27,186 nucleotides of DNA from JBOFCO01 sp051646105 (GCA_051646105.1 JBOFCO010000241.1:1-27186); one strand, 5' to 3'. Positions 1 through 8,459 are shown, counted from the stretch's first letter. Made by a program: numbers and translations. The notes: a model not told the origin generated them from the sequence alone.

Positions 1-421
1 GGTAGCCCCCCATCACCGCCGCGATGGCACCCGAGGCCCCGACCGTGGGAATGGGCGATGCAGGATCGGCAAGAACATGTGTGGCCGCCGCCGCCAGTCC
101 GCCCAGCAAATAGAACAGCAGAAAGCCCACATGGCCCATTTCGTCTTCCATGTTGTCGCCGAAGATCCACAGGAACAGCATGTTGCCGCCAAGATGGGCC
201 CACCCGCCATGCAGGAACATGGAGCTTAACACCGAATGCAGGTCCTGGCCCTGCGTGACCTTTTCCGGGATCATCGCCCAGTCGTCGTAAAAGGCCAGCA
301 GCATCGCCTCTGTCTGGGACTGGGCGAGTGTATAGAAAAAGACCAGCACATTCAGCGCGATCAGCACATAGGTGATGATCGGAGTGCCGCGCGACGGGTT
401 GTGATCACGGAACGGAAACAT
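1..421 (-). CDS. Rhomboid-family intramembrane serine protease (partial, 3' end outside window)
   Basis: Read on the minus strand from ATG at 421, this frame stays open to the window edge (140 residues seen). Rhomboids are inner-membrane serine proteases that cut transmembrane substrates. The first membrane segment is at about residues 15-32. The family hallmark HGGWAHLGGNMLFLWIFGD spans about residues 71-89, followed by a second hydrophobic stretch and GASGA with the presumed catalytic serine at residue 130. The catalytic histidine of a later helix would lie beyond the edge. The gene follows the RND pump gene on the same strand after 83 nt that contain a long hairpin, so it is probably a separate transcript. 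The family call is secure. The substrate is unknown. Confidence 0.88.
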   Translation of the reverse strand, partial: MFPFRDHNPSRGTPIITYVLIALNVLVFFYTLAQSQTEAMLLAFYDDWAMIPEKVTQGQDLHSVLSSMFLHGGWAHLGGNMLFLWIFGDNMEDEMGHVGFLLFYLLGGLAAAATHVLADPASPIPTVGASGAIAAVMGGY

Positions 422-465
422 GCGGCGCAAGCTTCACGATCCACGTCCCGCCGTCAAGCCCGCCG

Positions 466-503
466 GTTCAGGGGGCAGGTCCAGCCGACCTGTCCCCCTG
501 AAC
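466..503 (-). terminator. Long hairpin just downstream of the RND pump gene, probable terminator
   Basis: GTTCAGGGGGCAGGT (466-480) pairs with ACCTGTCCCCCTGAAC (488-503) with a single bulged base, giving a stem of about 15 bp and a 7-nt loop. It begins one base after the stop codon of the pump gene on the minus strand. No T-run follows in that direction, so it is either a U-poor terminator or an mRNA-stabilising 3' structure. It separates the efflux operon from the rhomboid gene. Confidence 0.65.
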
Positions 504-504
504 G

Positions 505-3500
505 CTATTCTGCCGCATGACGGGCGCCGATCGTCTTGGCTGCTGTTTCCAGCTCTGCCAGACGCTGCCGCAGGGCGGAAACCTCGGTTCCCGTTTCGGC
601 CACCGTCCGGGCAAGGGCATCAGTATCGACCGGCTCCGGCTCTTCGTCTTTCTTGCCGATCAGTTGGCCGAAAATCATGCCGACGAGCCTGCTGAGGTCA
701 TCCATGATCAGATAGAAGGCCGGGACGACGACAAGGCTGAGCACGGTCGAAACGATGATACCGCCGATCACCGCGGTGGCCATGGGCGCGCGGAACGTGC
801 CGCCTTCGCCCACGCCGAGGGCAGATGGCAGCATCCCCGCCGACATCGCAATCGAGGTCATTACGATGGGACGCGCCCGCTTGTGACCGGCCTCGACCAC
901 CGCGGCAATACGGTTCATGCCGCGGGCCCGCATCTCGATCGCAAAATCGATCAGCAGGATGGCGTTCTTGGTCACGATGCCCATGAGCATAAGGATGCCG
1001 ATCAGAACGGGCATCGACAGCGGATTCTGCGTCAGGATCAGCGCCGCCGCCACACCGCCGATGGCCAACGGCAGCGACAGCAGGATGGTAAAGGGCTGGA
1101 TCACCGAACGGAACAGCAGGATCAGGACGGTCAGCACCAGCATCAGGCCCATCACCATGGCATTGACGAAACTGGTGACGAGTTCCGCCTGAATTTCCGC
1201 ATCGCCGGATGGCTTGACGGTGACAGAGGACGGAAGGGTCAGCCCCGCGACGATTTCGGTGAACCGCTGGGTGGCGCTGTCCAGCGGCACCCCGACCGGC
1301 AGGTCGGCACCGACGGTGGCCACGCGTTGCCGGTTCAGACGTTTCACGGTGGCGGGCCCTTCGGCCACGGTGATTTCAGCCACGGCGGAAAGCGGCACCA
1401 TCGCACCCGTTGCCGTCGCCACCTTCAGCGCACCGATGCGGTCGATGTCCGCACGGGCCGCATCGTTCAGGCGCACACGCACCGGGATCAACCGGTTGTC
1501 TGCCGACAGTTTCGCCAGCTGGGAATCGTAGTCCCCGATCGTTGCCACGCGCAGCGTGGCGGCGATGGCCTGGGTGGTCACGCCCAGACGGGCGGCCTCG
1601 TCCGTGCGGGGGGTGATCTGGATTTCCGGGCGGGGCAGGGTGCTTTCGGTCGAAATGTTTGCGAGCAGCGGCTCATCCGCAAGTGCGTTTTCGATCATGC
1701 CTATGGCTTCGTTCAGGTCATCCTCGTCGGCGGACAGCACGTTGAACGAAACCGGCCTGCCGCCTGCGCCCGGCCCCCCCAGCTTGAAGGCGCGGATGTC
1801 GGGGATCTGGGCCAGACGTTCGAAAACCTGCGCCTCCACCTCTACCTGGGGCTGGGTGCGGCCCTCGGATTCGACTTCGGGCAGCATCGTTCTCAACCCG
1901 GGGATCGCCGCCCCGATTTCCAGAAGCTTGCGTTCCAGCGACACATCGCGTTTCTCCAGAAGCACCAGCATGTTCGCGCGGCGCACATCGCGGTCGCCAA
2001 GCGGGGACGATCCGCCGATGACGAGGATATTCTCGATGCCCGGAATATCGACAATCGCCTGACGCATCTGCTCGGTGGTTTCCGCAGTCTGGTCCAGTGT
2101 CGATCCGGGCGGCAATTCGACAGAAATCGCAAAGCGGCTTTCATCATCCGGCGGGAACAGGTTGCCCGGCACCTGAAGCATAAGCTGGACAGACACGATC
2201 ACGACCCCGACTGCCACGACGAACGTCAGGTAATAGGCGGGAAAGCGGAACCGGGATCCGAACAGACGGGGCATGGCGGTGGTATGGCGCACCAGCCAAA
2301 TGTAGCCCCGCATGATGAATCCGTCGTGGTGGTCCGCATGCAGCGGCTGCGACAGGAACCGGAATACCGGGCCGGACAGCAACAGGGCGACAAGGCCCAC
2401 CACTGCGGCTGCAACGGGGCCAAAGGACAGCGCCAGCCAGGCGGCGATCCCCGCCACGGCCGCACGCAGCGCAAGCCCGGCCCATGTGGGCAGCTTCGGT
2501 TCCTCTGTCCGCATCAGATAGGCAGCCATCATGGGCGTGATAAGCCGCGCCACCAGCAGTGAAAACAGCACCGCAATCGCCACGGTCAACCCGAACTGCC
2601 GGAAATACTGTCCCGGAATACCGGGCATGAAACTGACCGGCACAAACACGGCGACGATGGTCATCGTGGTTGCAATCACGGCCAGGCCAATTTCATCCGC
2701 AGCTTCGATTGCCGCACGATAGGGGGTTTTCCCCATGCGGATGTGGCGCGCGATATTTTCGATTTCCACAATGGCGTCGTCGACAAGGATACCGGTCGCC
2801 AATGTCAGCGCCAGGAAGGACACGAGGTTCAGCGAAAAGCCGATCATGTCCATGATCCAGAAGGTCGGGACAGCCGAAAGCGGCAACGCCACAGCCGAAA
2901 TCAACGTGGCACGCCAGTTGCGCAGGAAGGCCAGCACAACCAGAACGGCCAACAACGCCCCTTCCAGCAGGGTGTGAAGGGCGGCCTCATAATTCCCGCG
3001 CGTATAGTAGACCGCATCATCGATCAGTTCGATGGTCACATCGGGATATTTCGCGCTGACCTCTTCCAGTGCGGCAGCGGTGGTTTCGGCCACAGAGACC
3101 TCCGACGCGCCCTTGGAGCGATAGACAGAGAAGACGACGATGTCCTGACCTTCGCGGCGACCGAAGGATTTGGGTTCCTCATAGCTGTCCAGAACTTCGC
3201 CCAGATCGGTCAGGCGCACGAAGCGCCCGGAAGGCAGGGAGATGGTGGTGGCAGCCAGCTGCTCGGCCGTATCGCGGTTGCCCAGGGTGCGGATCGACTG
3301 TTCGCCCCCGCCCAGTTCCGCCTTGCCTGATCCGACATTGGCATTCGTCAACGCGATCTGCTGGCTGACCTGAAGCGCGGTGATCCCGAAACTGCCAAGC
3401 TTGACGGGATCAAGCTCTACCCTGATTTCGCGGTCGACCCCGCCGTAGCGGTCGACCCGCCCGATACCGGTGCGGCCCTGAAGCGCGCGTGTCAGCGTGT

Positions 3501-3975
3501 CATCCACGAACCAGGACAGTTCTTCCAGCGTGCGGTTTGGCGCGGATACCGCATAGGTCAGGATCGCCTGCCCCTCGACATCGATCCGAGACACGATAGG
3601 GGCTTCCACATCCGGCGGAAGATCGCCACGGATGCGGTCGATGGCATCCTTCACGTCCTGCACGGCCTTGTCGGTCGCAATTTCCATACGGAATTCGACC
3701 GCCGTGGTCGACAGGCCATCGGACACGGTCGAGGTGACGTTCTTGACCCCGGTGATGCCCGCCACGGCATCCTCGACTTCCTTGGTGATCTGGGTTTCAA
3801 CCTCTGCCGGGGCGGCACCCGGCTGTGCAACGCTGACCGCGACAAGCGGCACGTCGATGTTCGGGAAACGGGTGATGGGCAGTGCCTTGAACGCCCCCCA
3901 ACCCAGCACCATCAGCAGGAAAAAGGCAAGAAGGGGCGCAACCGGGTTGCGGATCGACCAGGCCGAGAAATTCAT
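505..3975 (-). CDS. RND-family efflux pump, inner-membrane permease (HAE-1/AcrB-like)
   Basis: This 1156-residue proton-driven exporter would form the inner-membrane part of a tripartite pump with the adaptor encoded just upstream. The N-terminal helix and the RFPNIDVP motif are typical of the family. GILVDDAIVEIEN holds the paired proton-relay aspartates (residues 399-400), and GIVTKNAILLIDFA holds the matching lysine (about residue 1003). Family members are usually near 1040 residues. The extra length comes from two additional hydrophobic segments between the two halves (about 498-541) and a charged, heptad-like tail of about 50 residues after the last helix. The start has an ideal AGGAGG and lies 10 nt after the adaptor stop. 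No outer-membrane channel gene is in the window, so a shared TolC-type channel is inferred. The substrate cannot be read from the sequence. Confidence 0.95.
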   Translation of the reverse strand: MNFSAWSIRNPVAPLLAFFLLMVLGWGAFKALPITRFPNIDVPLVAVSVAQPGAAPAEVETQITKEVEDAVAGITGVKNVTSTVSDGLSTTAVEFRMEIATDKAVQDVKDAIDRIRGDLPPDVEAPIVSRIDVEGQAILTYAVSAPNRTLEELSWFVDDTLTRALQGRTGIGRVDRYGGVDREIRVELDPVKLGSFGITALQVSQQIALTNANVGSGKAELGGGEQSIRTLGNRDTAEQLAATTISLPSGRFVRLTDLGEVLDSYEEPKSFGRREGQDIVVFSVYRSKGASEVSVAETTAAALEEVSAKYPDVTIELIDDAVYYTRGNYEAALHTLLEGALLAVLVVLAFLRNWRATLISAVALPLSAVPTFWIMDMIGFSLNLVSFLALTLATGILVDDAIVEIENIARHIRMGKTPYRAAIEAADEIGLAVIATTMTIVAVFVPVSFMPGIPGQYFRQFGLTVAIAVLFSLLVARLITPMMAAYLMRTEEPKLPTWAGLALRAAVAGIAAWLALSFGPVAAAVVGLVALLLSGPVFRFLSQPLHADHHDGFIMRGYIWLVRHTTAMPRLFGSRFRFPAYYLTFVVAVGVVIVSVQLMLQVPGNLFPPDDESRFAISVELPPGSTLDQTAETTEQMRQAIVDIPGIENILVIGGSSPLGDRDVRRANMLVLLEKRDVSLERKLLEIGAAIPGLRTMLPEVESEGRTQPQVEVEAQVFERLAQIPDIRAFKLGGPGAGGRPVSFNVLSADEDDLNEAIGMIENALADEPLLANISTESTLPRPEIQITPRTDEAARLGVTTQAIAATLRVATIGDYDSQLAKLSADNRLIPVRVRLNDAARADIDRIGALKVATATGAMVPLSAVAEITVAEGPATVKRLNRQRVATVGADLPVGVPLDSATQRFTEIVAGLTLPSSVTVKPSGDAEIQAELVTSFVNAMVMGLMLVLTVLILLFRSVIQPFTILLSLPLAIGGVAAALILTQNPLSMPVLIGILMLMGIVTKNAILLIDFAIEMRARGMNRIAAVVEAGHKRARPIVMTSIAMSAGMLPSALGVGEGGTFRAPMATAVIGGIIVSTVLSLVVVPAFYLIMDDLSRLVGMIFGQLIGKKDEEPEPVDTDALARTVAETGTEVSALRQRLAELETAAKTIGARHAAE

Positions 3976-3985
3976 GCCGAACCTC

Positions 3986-5218
3986 CTAGTTCACCGCATC
4001 GCCGGTTTCGGCGGCGATGGGGTTGATCCTGTCGCCGGGGCGAACAAAGGCTGCGGCACGGGACACGATGCTGTCGTTTTCGTTGATGTCGCCCGAAACC
4101 TCGACCATCCCCGCGTCGCGGATGCCTGTGGTAACCTCGATCCGCTCGACCTTGCCTTCAGCATCGACACGCAGAATCGCGGGTGTGCCCTCGGTGCGCG
4201 AAACCGCCGTCACCGGAACCGCAAGCGTTGTCTTTTCCGCGACAAGGATTTCCGCTTCGGCATACATGCCGGTCCGCAGTGTTGCCCCTGCGTCTATGGC
4301 AATACGAACCCGGCCAAGGCGGGTAACTGTATCCACCGTGGGTTCGACCAGCCTTACCGTCCCCTGCAATGGGTCCTGCAACCCTACCACACTCAGGCTG
4401 GCGGCCTGCCCCGATTGCAGTCGCAGCACATCCTGTTCGGCCACATCTGCGCGCAATTCCAGCAGGTTGTCACGCACAATGGTGAACATCGGCTGCGCCC
4501 CCGCACTGGCGATGGATCCGATCTGCGCGTTCCGCGCCACGATTTCCCCTGAAACAGGCGCCGTGACCTGTGTCCGTTTCAATTTCAGGTCGATGTCGGC
4601 AATCTGTGCCTCAGCTAGGGCTTTCTGGGCCTGTGCTGCGGCCGAACCCTGCCGTGCAACGGTAACGCGGGCCGAGGCCGAGGTGGCCGCCGCGACAACC
4701 TGATCGGCAGCAGCCTGCGAGGCCGAGCCCTGATCGCGCAACGAAACGGTCCTGTCCCGCACACGGATCGCCTCATCTGCCGCCGATTGCGCCTCAAGCA
4801 ACTGTGCGCCGGCCTGTGCAATCGCGGCATCGGCGCTGGCCAACGCTGCCAGAGCCTGCGTCCGTTGCAGGGTCAGCGCCGCATCCGACAGCCGGGCCAA
4901 AACCTGTCCCTGTTCGACCTTGTCACCGACCTCGACCTCGATCGCGTCGATGGCCTGCCCCTCGATCTGGGGCTGCACCTGCACTTCTTCTGCGGCGGCG
5001 ACCAATCCGGTGGCAAAGACGCGGTCGCGAAGCGGTGTTTTCACCACCTTGTCGACGCTGATTGCCGGAAGAGATGCCGGGGCGGCCTCTGTCGTGGCTT
5101 CCGGCGTTTTTTCGGCTGTTTCCTGGGCGATCAGCGGTTGCGCGGCAAGCGCGGCAAGCGCGAATACGACGGGGCGGACGATGCCGGGCTGATTATTCAG
5201 GCGAAAGCGGCGGGTCAT
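3986..5218 (-). CDS. RND efflux periplasmic adaptor (membrane fusion protein)
   Basis: This 410-residue protein should bridge the RND permease and an outer-membrane channel. It has an N-terminal secretion signal (cleavage near residues 30-32, AQPLIAQ) without a lipobox cysteine, so it is predicted to be periplasmic rather than a lipoprotein. A lipoyl/barrel-sandwich half motif (EVQVQPQIEGQAIDAIEVEVG) lies near residues 75-100. It is followed by a long alanine/glutamine-rich helical hairpin (about 110-215), the second lipoyl half around APVSGEIVARNAQIG, then beta-barrel and membrane-proximal domains. Its start codon overlaps the stop of the upstream tetR by 4 nt, which implies translational coupling. 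The family is certain. The transported compounds are unknown. Confidence 0.93.
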   Translation of the reverse strand: MTRRFRLNNQPGIVRPVVFALAALAAQPLIAQETAEKTPEATTEAAPASLPAISVDKVVKTPLRDRVFATGLVAAAEEVQVQPQIEGQAIDAIEVEVGDKVEQGQVLARLSDAALTLQRTQALAALASADAAIAQAGAQLLEAQSAADEAIRVRDRTVSLRDQGSASQAAADQVVAAATSASARVTVARQGSAAAQAQKALAEAQIADIDLKLKRTQVTAPVSGEIVARNAQIGSIASAGAQPMFTIVRDNLLELRADVAEQDVLRLQSGQAASLSVVGLQDPLQGTVRLVEPTVDTVTRLGRVRIAIDAGATLRTGMYAEAEILVAEKTTLAVPVTAVSRTEGTPAILRVDAEGKVERIEVTTGIRDAGMVEVSGDINENDSIVSRAAAFVRPGDRINPIAAETGDAVN

Positions 5219-5901
5219 TTCTGCGGTTCCCGTTTGGTGGCAGGCATGTCACCCGCGATTTCTGCGACGATCTGGTCGAAGACGCGCATCGACAGCGCGA
5301 CCAGATCGGAATTGTCGGGCGTATCGCCCCCATCAAGCTGGGCCTGAATCGCCAGGCAGTTTGCCTGCGAACAGTTGCCCTTGACCAGCAGCATCAGCAG
5401 CCGGGCGTGCGCATCGAAACGCTGGCGCGCTTCCTCCTCGCTGATATCGGCGATCCTGGCAAAAAGGGCGATGATAACCCGGGAAATGCCATTCTGCATG
5501 GTCAGCGCGATACGGCCCAGTTCAAGCTCGCGCGCTGATGCCGCCTCGATCTCGGCCCAGAGAGGGGCCTTGTGCGGGTCACTTTCGGTCAGATGCCATT
5601 CAAAGGCCGTCCGAAAGATCGCGCGTGGATCGGGGGCTGCCATGATCAACTGGAAATCCGCGTCGATCTCCGACATGTCGCGTTCGATCAATGCGGCGAT
5701 GATGGCGAGCTTGGACGGAAAATAGCGATAGAAGTTCCCCGCGCTCATCCCGGCGGCGCGTGCAAGATCCTGCATCGATGCGCCGTCAAATCCCCGTGCC
5801 GCGAAAACGGCTTTGATCCGATCCAGAATCTCTCCGGTCCGCACATCGGCGGAAACGGGCGGCTGGCCTTGTGGGGCAGATCTTTGCTGTGGGGCAGACA
5901 T
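5215..5901 (-). CDS. TetR/AcrR-family repressor of the efflux operon
   Basis: This 228-residue regulator carries an N-terminal helix-turn-helix at about residues 41-65 (ASMQDLARAAGMSAGNFYRY, then FPSKLAIIAALI), the standard TetR DNA-binding signature. The C-terminal ligand-binding region is divergent, as is usual. It is the first gene of the operon tetR-adaptor-pump and overlaps the adaptor start by 4 nt. A perfect 14-bp palindrome lies 20 bp upstream of the ATG, over the predicted transcription start, so autorepression relieved by a pump substrate is the likely control. About 20 flexible, proline/glutamine-rich residues precede the HTH, so a slightly later start is possible. The family call is firm and the ligand is unknown. 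Confidence 0.93.
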   Translation of the reverse strand: MSAPQQRSAPQGQPPVSADVRTGEILDRIKAVFAARGFDGASMQDLARAAGMSAGNFYRYFPSKLAIIAALIERDMSEIDADFQLIMAAPDPRAIFRTAFEWHLTESDPHKAPLWAEIEAASARELELGRIALTMQNGISRVIIALFARIADISEEEARQRFDAHARLLMLLVKGNCSQANCLAIQAQLDGGDTPDNSDLVALSMRVFDQIVAEIAGDMPATKREPQK

Positions 5902-5920
5902 GATGCGGGGCGGATATGTA

Positions 5921-5934
5921 AATGAACGTTCATT
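5921..5934. promoter_or_regulatory. TetR operator palindrome
   Basis: AATGAACGTTCATT is a perfect 14-bp palindrome. It lies between the tetR start codon and the predicted -10 element, so a bound repressor would block initiation. TGAACG/CGTTCA half sites are common for AcrR-like TetR regulators. Confidence 0.75.
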
Positions 5935-5963
5935 CTCATATCTGCGACGAAGCTTATTTGCAA
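5935..5963 (-). promoter_or_regulatory. Predicted sigma-70-type promoter of the tetR-efflux operon
   Basis: On the minus strand, TTGCAA (5958-5963) and TATGAG (5935-5940) are separated by exactly 17 bp. Each matches the consensus at four of six positions. The expected start of transcription falls inside the 5921-5934 palindrome, which supports both predictions. Confidence 0.5.
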
Positions 5964-6113
5964 TAACTCTTTGGGATGCGACGCAATCCTAGATTGATCT
6001 GCCTTGTTATTAAGCACCTTGTGACGGCAAGGGGTCAAGCCCGCGCCGCTAGGCACATTTGATCACACTGGTTTCGTGAGCGATACGAGTCGCCGCAGAT
6101 GTGCTGTTCCACA

Positions 6114-6199
6114 TGGTACGGGCGGCCGGACTCGAACCGGCATGGGCTTTCGCCCGAGGGATTTTAAGTCCCATGCGTCTACCATTCCGCCACGCCCGC
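6114..6199 (-). tRNA. tRNA-Leu, anticodon UAA
   Basis: The minus strand gives an acceptor stem GCGGGCG paired with CGCCCGT (first pair G-U), then A and an encoded CCA. The D-arm contains GGCGGAATGGTAGACGC. The anticodon loop is CTTAAAA with anticodon TAA. A leucine-type long variable arm (CTCGGGCGAAAGCCCA region) and the T-arm GGTTCGAGTCC follow. The length is 86 nt with CCA, normal for a class II tRNA. It stands alone between the efflux operon and the LysR gene. No integrase is nearby, so it does not look like an occupied attachment site. Confidence 0.96.
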
Positions 6200-6254
6200 G
6201 TGATCCGTCCTATATCCGCCCCGCGGGTGGAGGTCGAGAAGCAGCGGGCAGATG

Positions 6255-7226
6255 CTAGCGACGGGACAGTTCCGCGCTGACCAGCAACCGCAGGCGGTCG
6301 GCCAGCGGCGACAGGGTGCGGTGCCGCGCAGTTAAAAGGTGATAGGGGGTTATGGTGATTGGCTCGGGGAGCGGCAGATCCGTAAAGCGGGCTGCGACCG
6401 CCGATCCGCTGAGCAAATCCAGAACCTCGCGCGCAACGGGCGCAATGGCGGTGGAACTAGACACCATGGCGATTGTCACCAGAAGCGAGGTGGAATTGGT
6501 AACCGTCCTCGGCTGCTCGATGCCCCGGTCACGAAAAGCGGCGTCGACGGCATTGCGGATCGGCGTCCCCGGCGACTGCATGATCCAGTGATGATGCCGC
6601 AGGTCCGCAAGATCCAGCATGGGGGCCGCAGACAGCGGATGATCGCGGCGCACCATCAGAACCACAGCCTCAGGCAGACCGGGTTCCACAACAATGTCGC
6701 TGCTTTCTGATACTGCGGGAACGCGGGCAAGCGCGAAATCCAGTCTTCCGGCCAGAAGATCACGCACCAGAACATCGCTCGGGCTGACATCAACCGTTAC
6801 GTCAGCATGCGGCGAGACGGCCATCAGTTGCTGGATCGCCGGCACAAGAAAGCCGATTGCGCCCCCCGTCACTGCACCCACCGAAGCCGTTCCGGCGGAG
6901 CCATTTCGCAGTTCCGCGATCTCACGGGCAGTATCACGAAGTTCCAGTAACAGATTTCCGGCGCGGCGGGCCAGCATCTGCCCCAACCGGGTCATTTCGA
7001 CACCACGTGGCAATCTTGTGCAGATCGATGCTCCGACGGTCGTTTCCGCCTCGGCCAACAGGCGGCTGGCCGCAGGTTGCGAAATCCCCAGCATCTCTGC
7101 GGCCTTGCCAAGATTTCGAGTTTCGGAAAGGGCGGCGATCAATCGGAAATGAGTTAACCGAAGGTCAGGCGCACGCAGCACGAAAAGTTCGGTGCTGCGA
7201 TCAGGTCGGGCGGGGTGTTCTGGCAT
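6255..7226 (-). CDS. gbpR: LysR-family regulator, GbpR-like, of the divergent sugar locus
   Basis: This 323-residue protein has a winged HTH at about residues 24-85 (LTHFRLIAALSETRNLGKAA, then ISQPAASRLL) and a LysR effector-binding domain from about residue 105. It is divergent from chvE, the arrangement known for GbpR in Agrobacterium, a LysR regulator that controls chvE in response to sugars. I chose ATG at 7226 because the HTH then sits at the normal distance from the N-terminus. The same frame is open far upstream, but only because it runs antisense to chvE and gguA. The expected role is sugar-responsive activation of the chvE-ggu operon from the 168-bp intergenic region. The GbpR assignment rests on family plus context and is less certain than the LysR call. 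Confidence 0.88.
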   Translation of the reverse strand: MPEHPARPDRSTELFVLRAPDLRLTHFRLIAALSETRNLGKAAEMLGISQPAASRLLAEAETTVGASICTRLPRGVEMTRLGQMLARRAGNLLLELRDTAREIAELRNGSAGTASVGAVTGGAIGFLVPAIQQLMAVSPHADVTVDVSPSDVLVRDLLAGRLDFALARVPAVSESSDIVVEPGLPEAVVLMVRRDHPLSAAPMLDLADLRHHHWIMQSPGTPIRNAVDAAFRDRGIEQPRTVTNSTSLLVTIAMVSSSTAIAPVAREVLDLLSGSAVAARFTDLPLPEPITITPYHLLTARHRTLSPLADRLRLLVSAELSRR

Positions 7227-7394
7227 GGAAAAGCATATCTTTTTGGGTATGAATAAAGTTGAATATGATATTTGTGCGATATGTGGCAATGGCCTATCGT
7301 TCCGGTGGGCGACGCGAGTCGACCCTGCTGAAACACTGCGTGCGGATGAAGCGGCAAAAGAAAACGCGCCGACCACCGCGAATGGGAGGACTTC
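7227..7394. promoter_or_regulatory. Divergent control region between the LysR gene and chvE
   Basis: This 168-bp stretch has an AT-rich core (about 7230-7285) unlike the surrounding high-GC DNA. It contains an imperfect inverted repeat CATATC-N6-GGTATG (7234-7251, inner spacing T-N11-A, as in LysR boxes) and a short palindrome AATAT-G-ATATT (7262-7272). Both promoters must lie here. I cannot assign convincing -35/-10 pairs. A GGGAGG ribosome-binding site precedes chvE. Confidence 0.5.
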
Positions 7395-8459
7395 ATGACG
7401 TTCAAATCGCTCGTCGCCACTCTGGCGATCGGGGCTTCTGCGCTGGCCGGTGCCGCGTTTGCCCAGGATAAAGGCTCTGTCGGGATCGCCATGCCGACGA
7501 AATCCTCGTCGCGCTGGATTTCCGACGGGGAATCGATGGTCAAGCTGTTCGAGGAAGCGGGCTATGCCACCGACCTGCAATATGCAGAGGATGACATCCC
7601 GAACCAGCTGGCCCAGATCGAAAACATGATCACCAAGGGCGTCGATGTGCTTGTGATCGCGGCCATCGACGGCACGACCCTGTCGAACGCGCTGGAAAAC
7701 GCTGCTGCCTCCGGCATCAAGGTCATCGCCTATGACCGACTGATCCGCGACAGCGGCAATGTCGATTACTACGCCACCTTCGACAACTTTCAGGTTGGCG
7801 TGCTTCAGGCCAACAGCCTTGTGCAGGGGCTGAAGGAACGCTTCCCGGACGTGAAGCCCTGGAATGTGGAACTGTTCGGCGGCTCGCCCGACGACAACAA
7901 CGCCTTCTTCTTCTATGACGGCGCGATGTCGGTGCTTCAGCCGATGATCGACGCGGGCGAGATTGCCATCCCGTCCGGCCAGATGGGCATGGATCAAGTT
8001 GGCACCCTGCGCTGGGACGGCGCAGTTGCGCAGGCCCGCATGGATAACCTGCTGTCCGCCAACTATTCGGACAAGCAGTTGCACGGCGCATTGTCGCCCT
8101 ATGACGGGCTGTCCATCGGCATCCTGTCCTCGGTCAAGGGTGTTGGCTATGGCTCGGGCGATCTGGCGATGCCGATTGTGACGGGTCAGGACGCAGAGGT
8201 GCAGTCGGTCAAGTCGATCATCGCGGGAGAGCAGTATTCGACAGTGTTCAAGGACACCCGCGAACTGGCCCGCGTGACCGTCGGCATGGTCAATGCCCTG
8301 CTGGGCGGCGGCGAGCCGGAAATCAACGATACCGAAACCTACAACAACGGGGTCAAGGTCGTGCCGTCCTACCTGCTGGTGCCGGTGCCGGTCGATGCGA
8401 CCAACTATCAGGCTGTTGTTGTGGACAGCGGCTATATCAAGGCCGAAGACCTGCAGTAA
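7395..8459 (+). CDS. chvE: ChvE-type periplasmic sugar-binding protein of an ABC importer
   Basis: This 354-residue solute-binding protein belongs to the CUT2 sugar-importer class. A clear signal peptide (cleavage near residue 23, AGAAFA/QDK) exports it to the periplasm. The mature start SVGIAMPTKSSSRWISDG, the IDGTTLSNAL and VIAYDRLI segments and the C-terminal YNNGVKVVPSYLLVP match ChvE. In Agrobacterium, ChvE binds several aldoses, including L-arabinose, D-galactose, D-glucose and D-xylose, and passes them to GguA/GguB. It is the first gene of the operon, with a good GGAGG upstream, and is probably activated by the divergent LysR protein. The function is well supported. The preferred sugar is inferred from the downstream catabolic genes. 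Confidence 0.95.
   Translation: MTFKSLVATLAIGASALAGAAFAQDKGSVGIAMPTKSSSRWISDGESMVKLFEEAGYATDLQYAEDDIPNQLAQIENMITKGVDVLVIAAIDGTTLSNALENAAASGIKVIAYDRLIRDSGNVDYYATFDNFQVGVLQANSLVQGLKERFPDVKPWNVELFGGSPDDNNAFFFYDGAMSVLQPMIDAGEIAIPSGQMGMDQVGTLRWDGAVAQARMDNLLSANYSDKQLHGALSPYDGLSIGILSSVKGVGYGSGDLAMPIVTGQDAEVQSVKSIIAGEQYSTVFKDTRELARVTVGMVNALLGGGEPEINDTETYNNGVKVVPSYLLVPVPVDATNYQAVVVDSGYIKAEDLQ

Noticed and set aside
517..2562. A 681-codon open frame on the plus strand opposite the RND pump gene
   Set aside because: It is Gly/Arg/His/Gln-rich low-complexity translation, the usual shadow of a high-GC gene. The opposite strand encodes a full RND pump with intact motifs.
5954..5967. TTATTTGCAATAA-like sequence upstream of tetR as another PccR site
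   Set aside because: It contains a TTTGCAA core but only one copy, and it is better explained as the -35 region of the tetR promoter. The efflux operon has no evident link to propionate.
6114..6199. tRNA-Leu as the boundary of an integrated element
   Set aside because: No integrase, no repeated tRNA 3' end and no composition change were seen on either side within the window.
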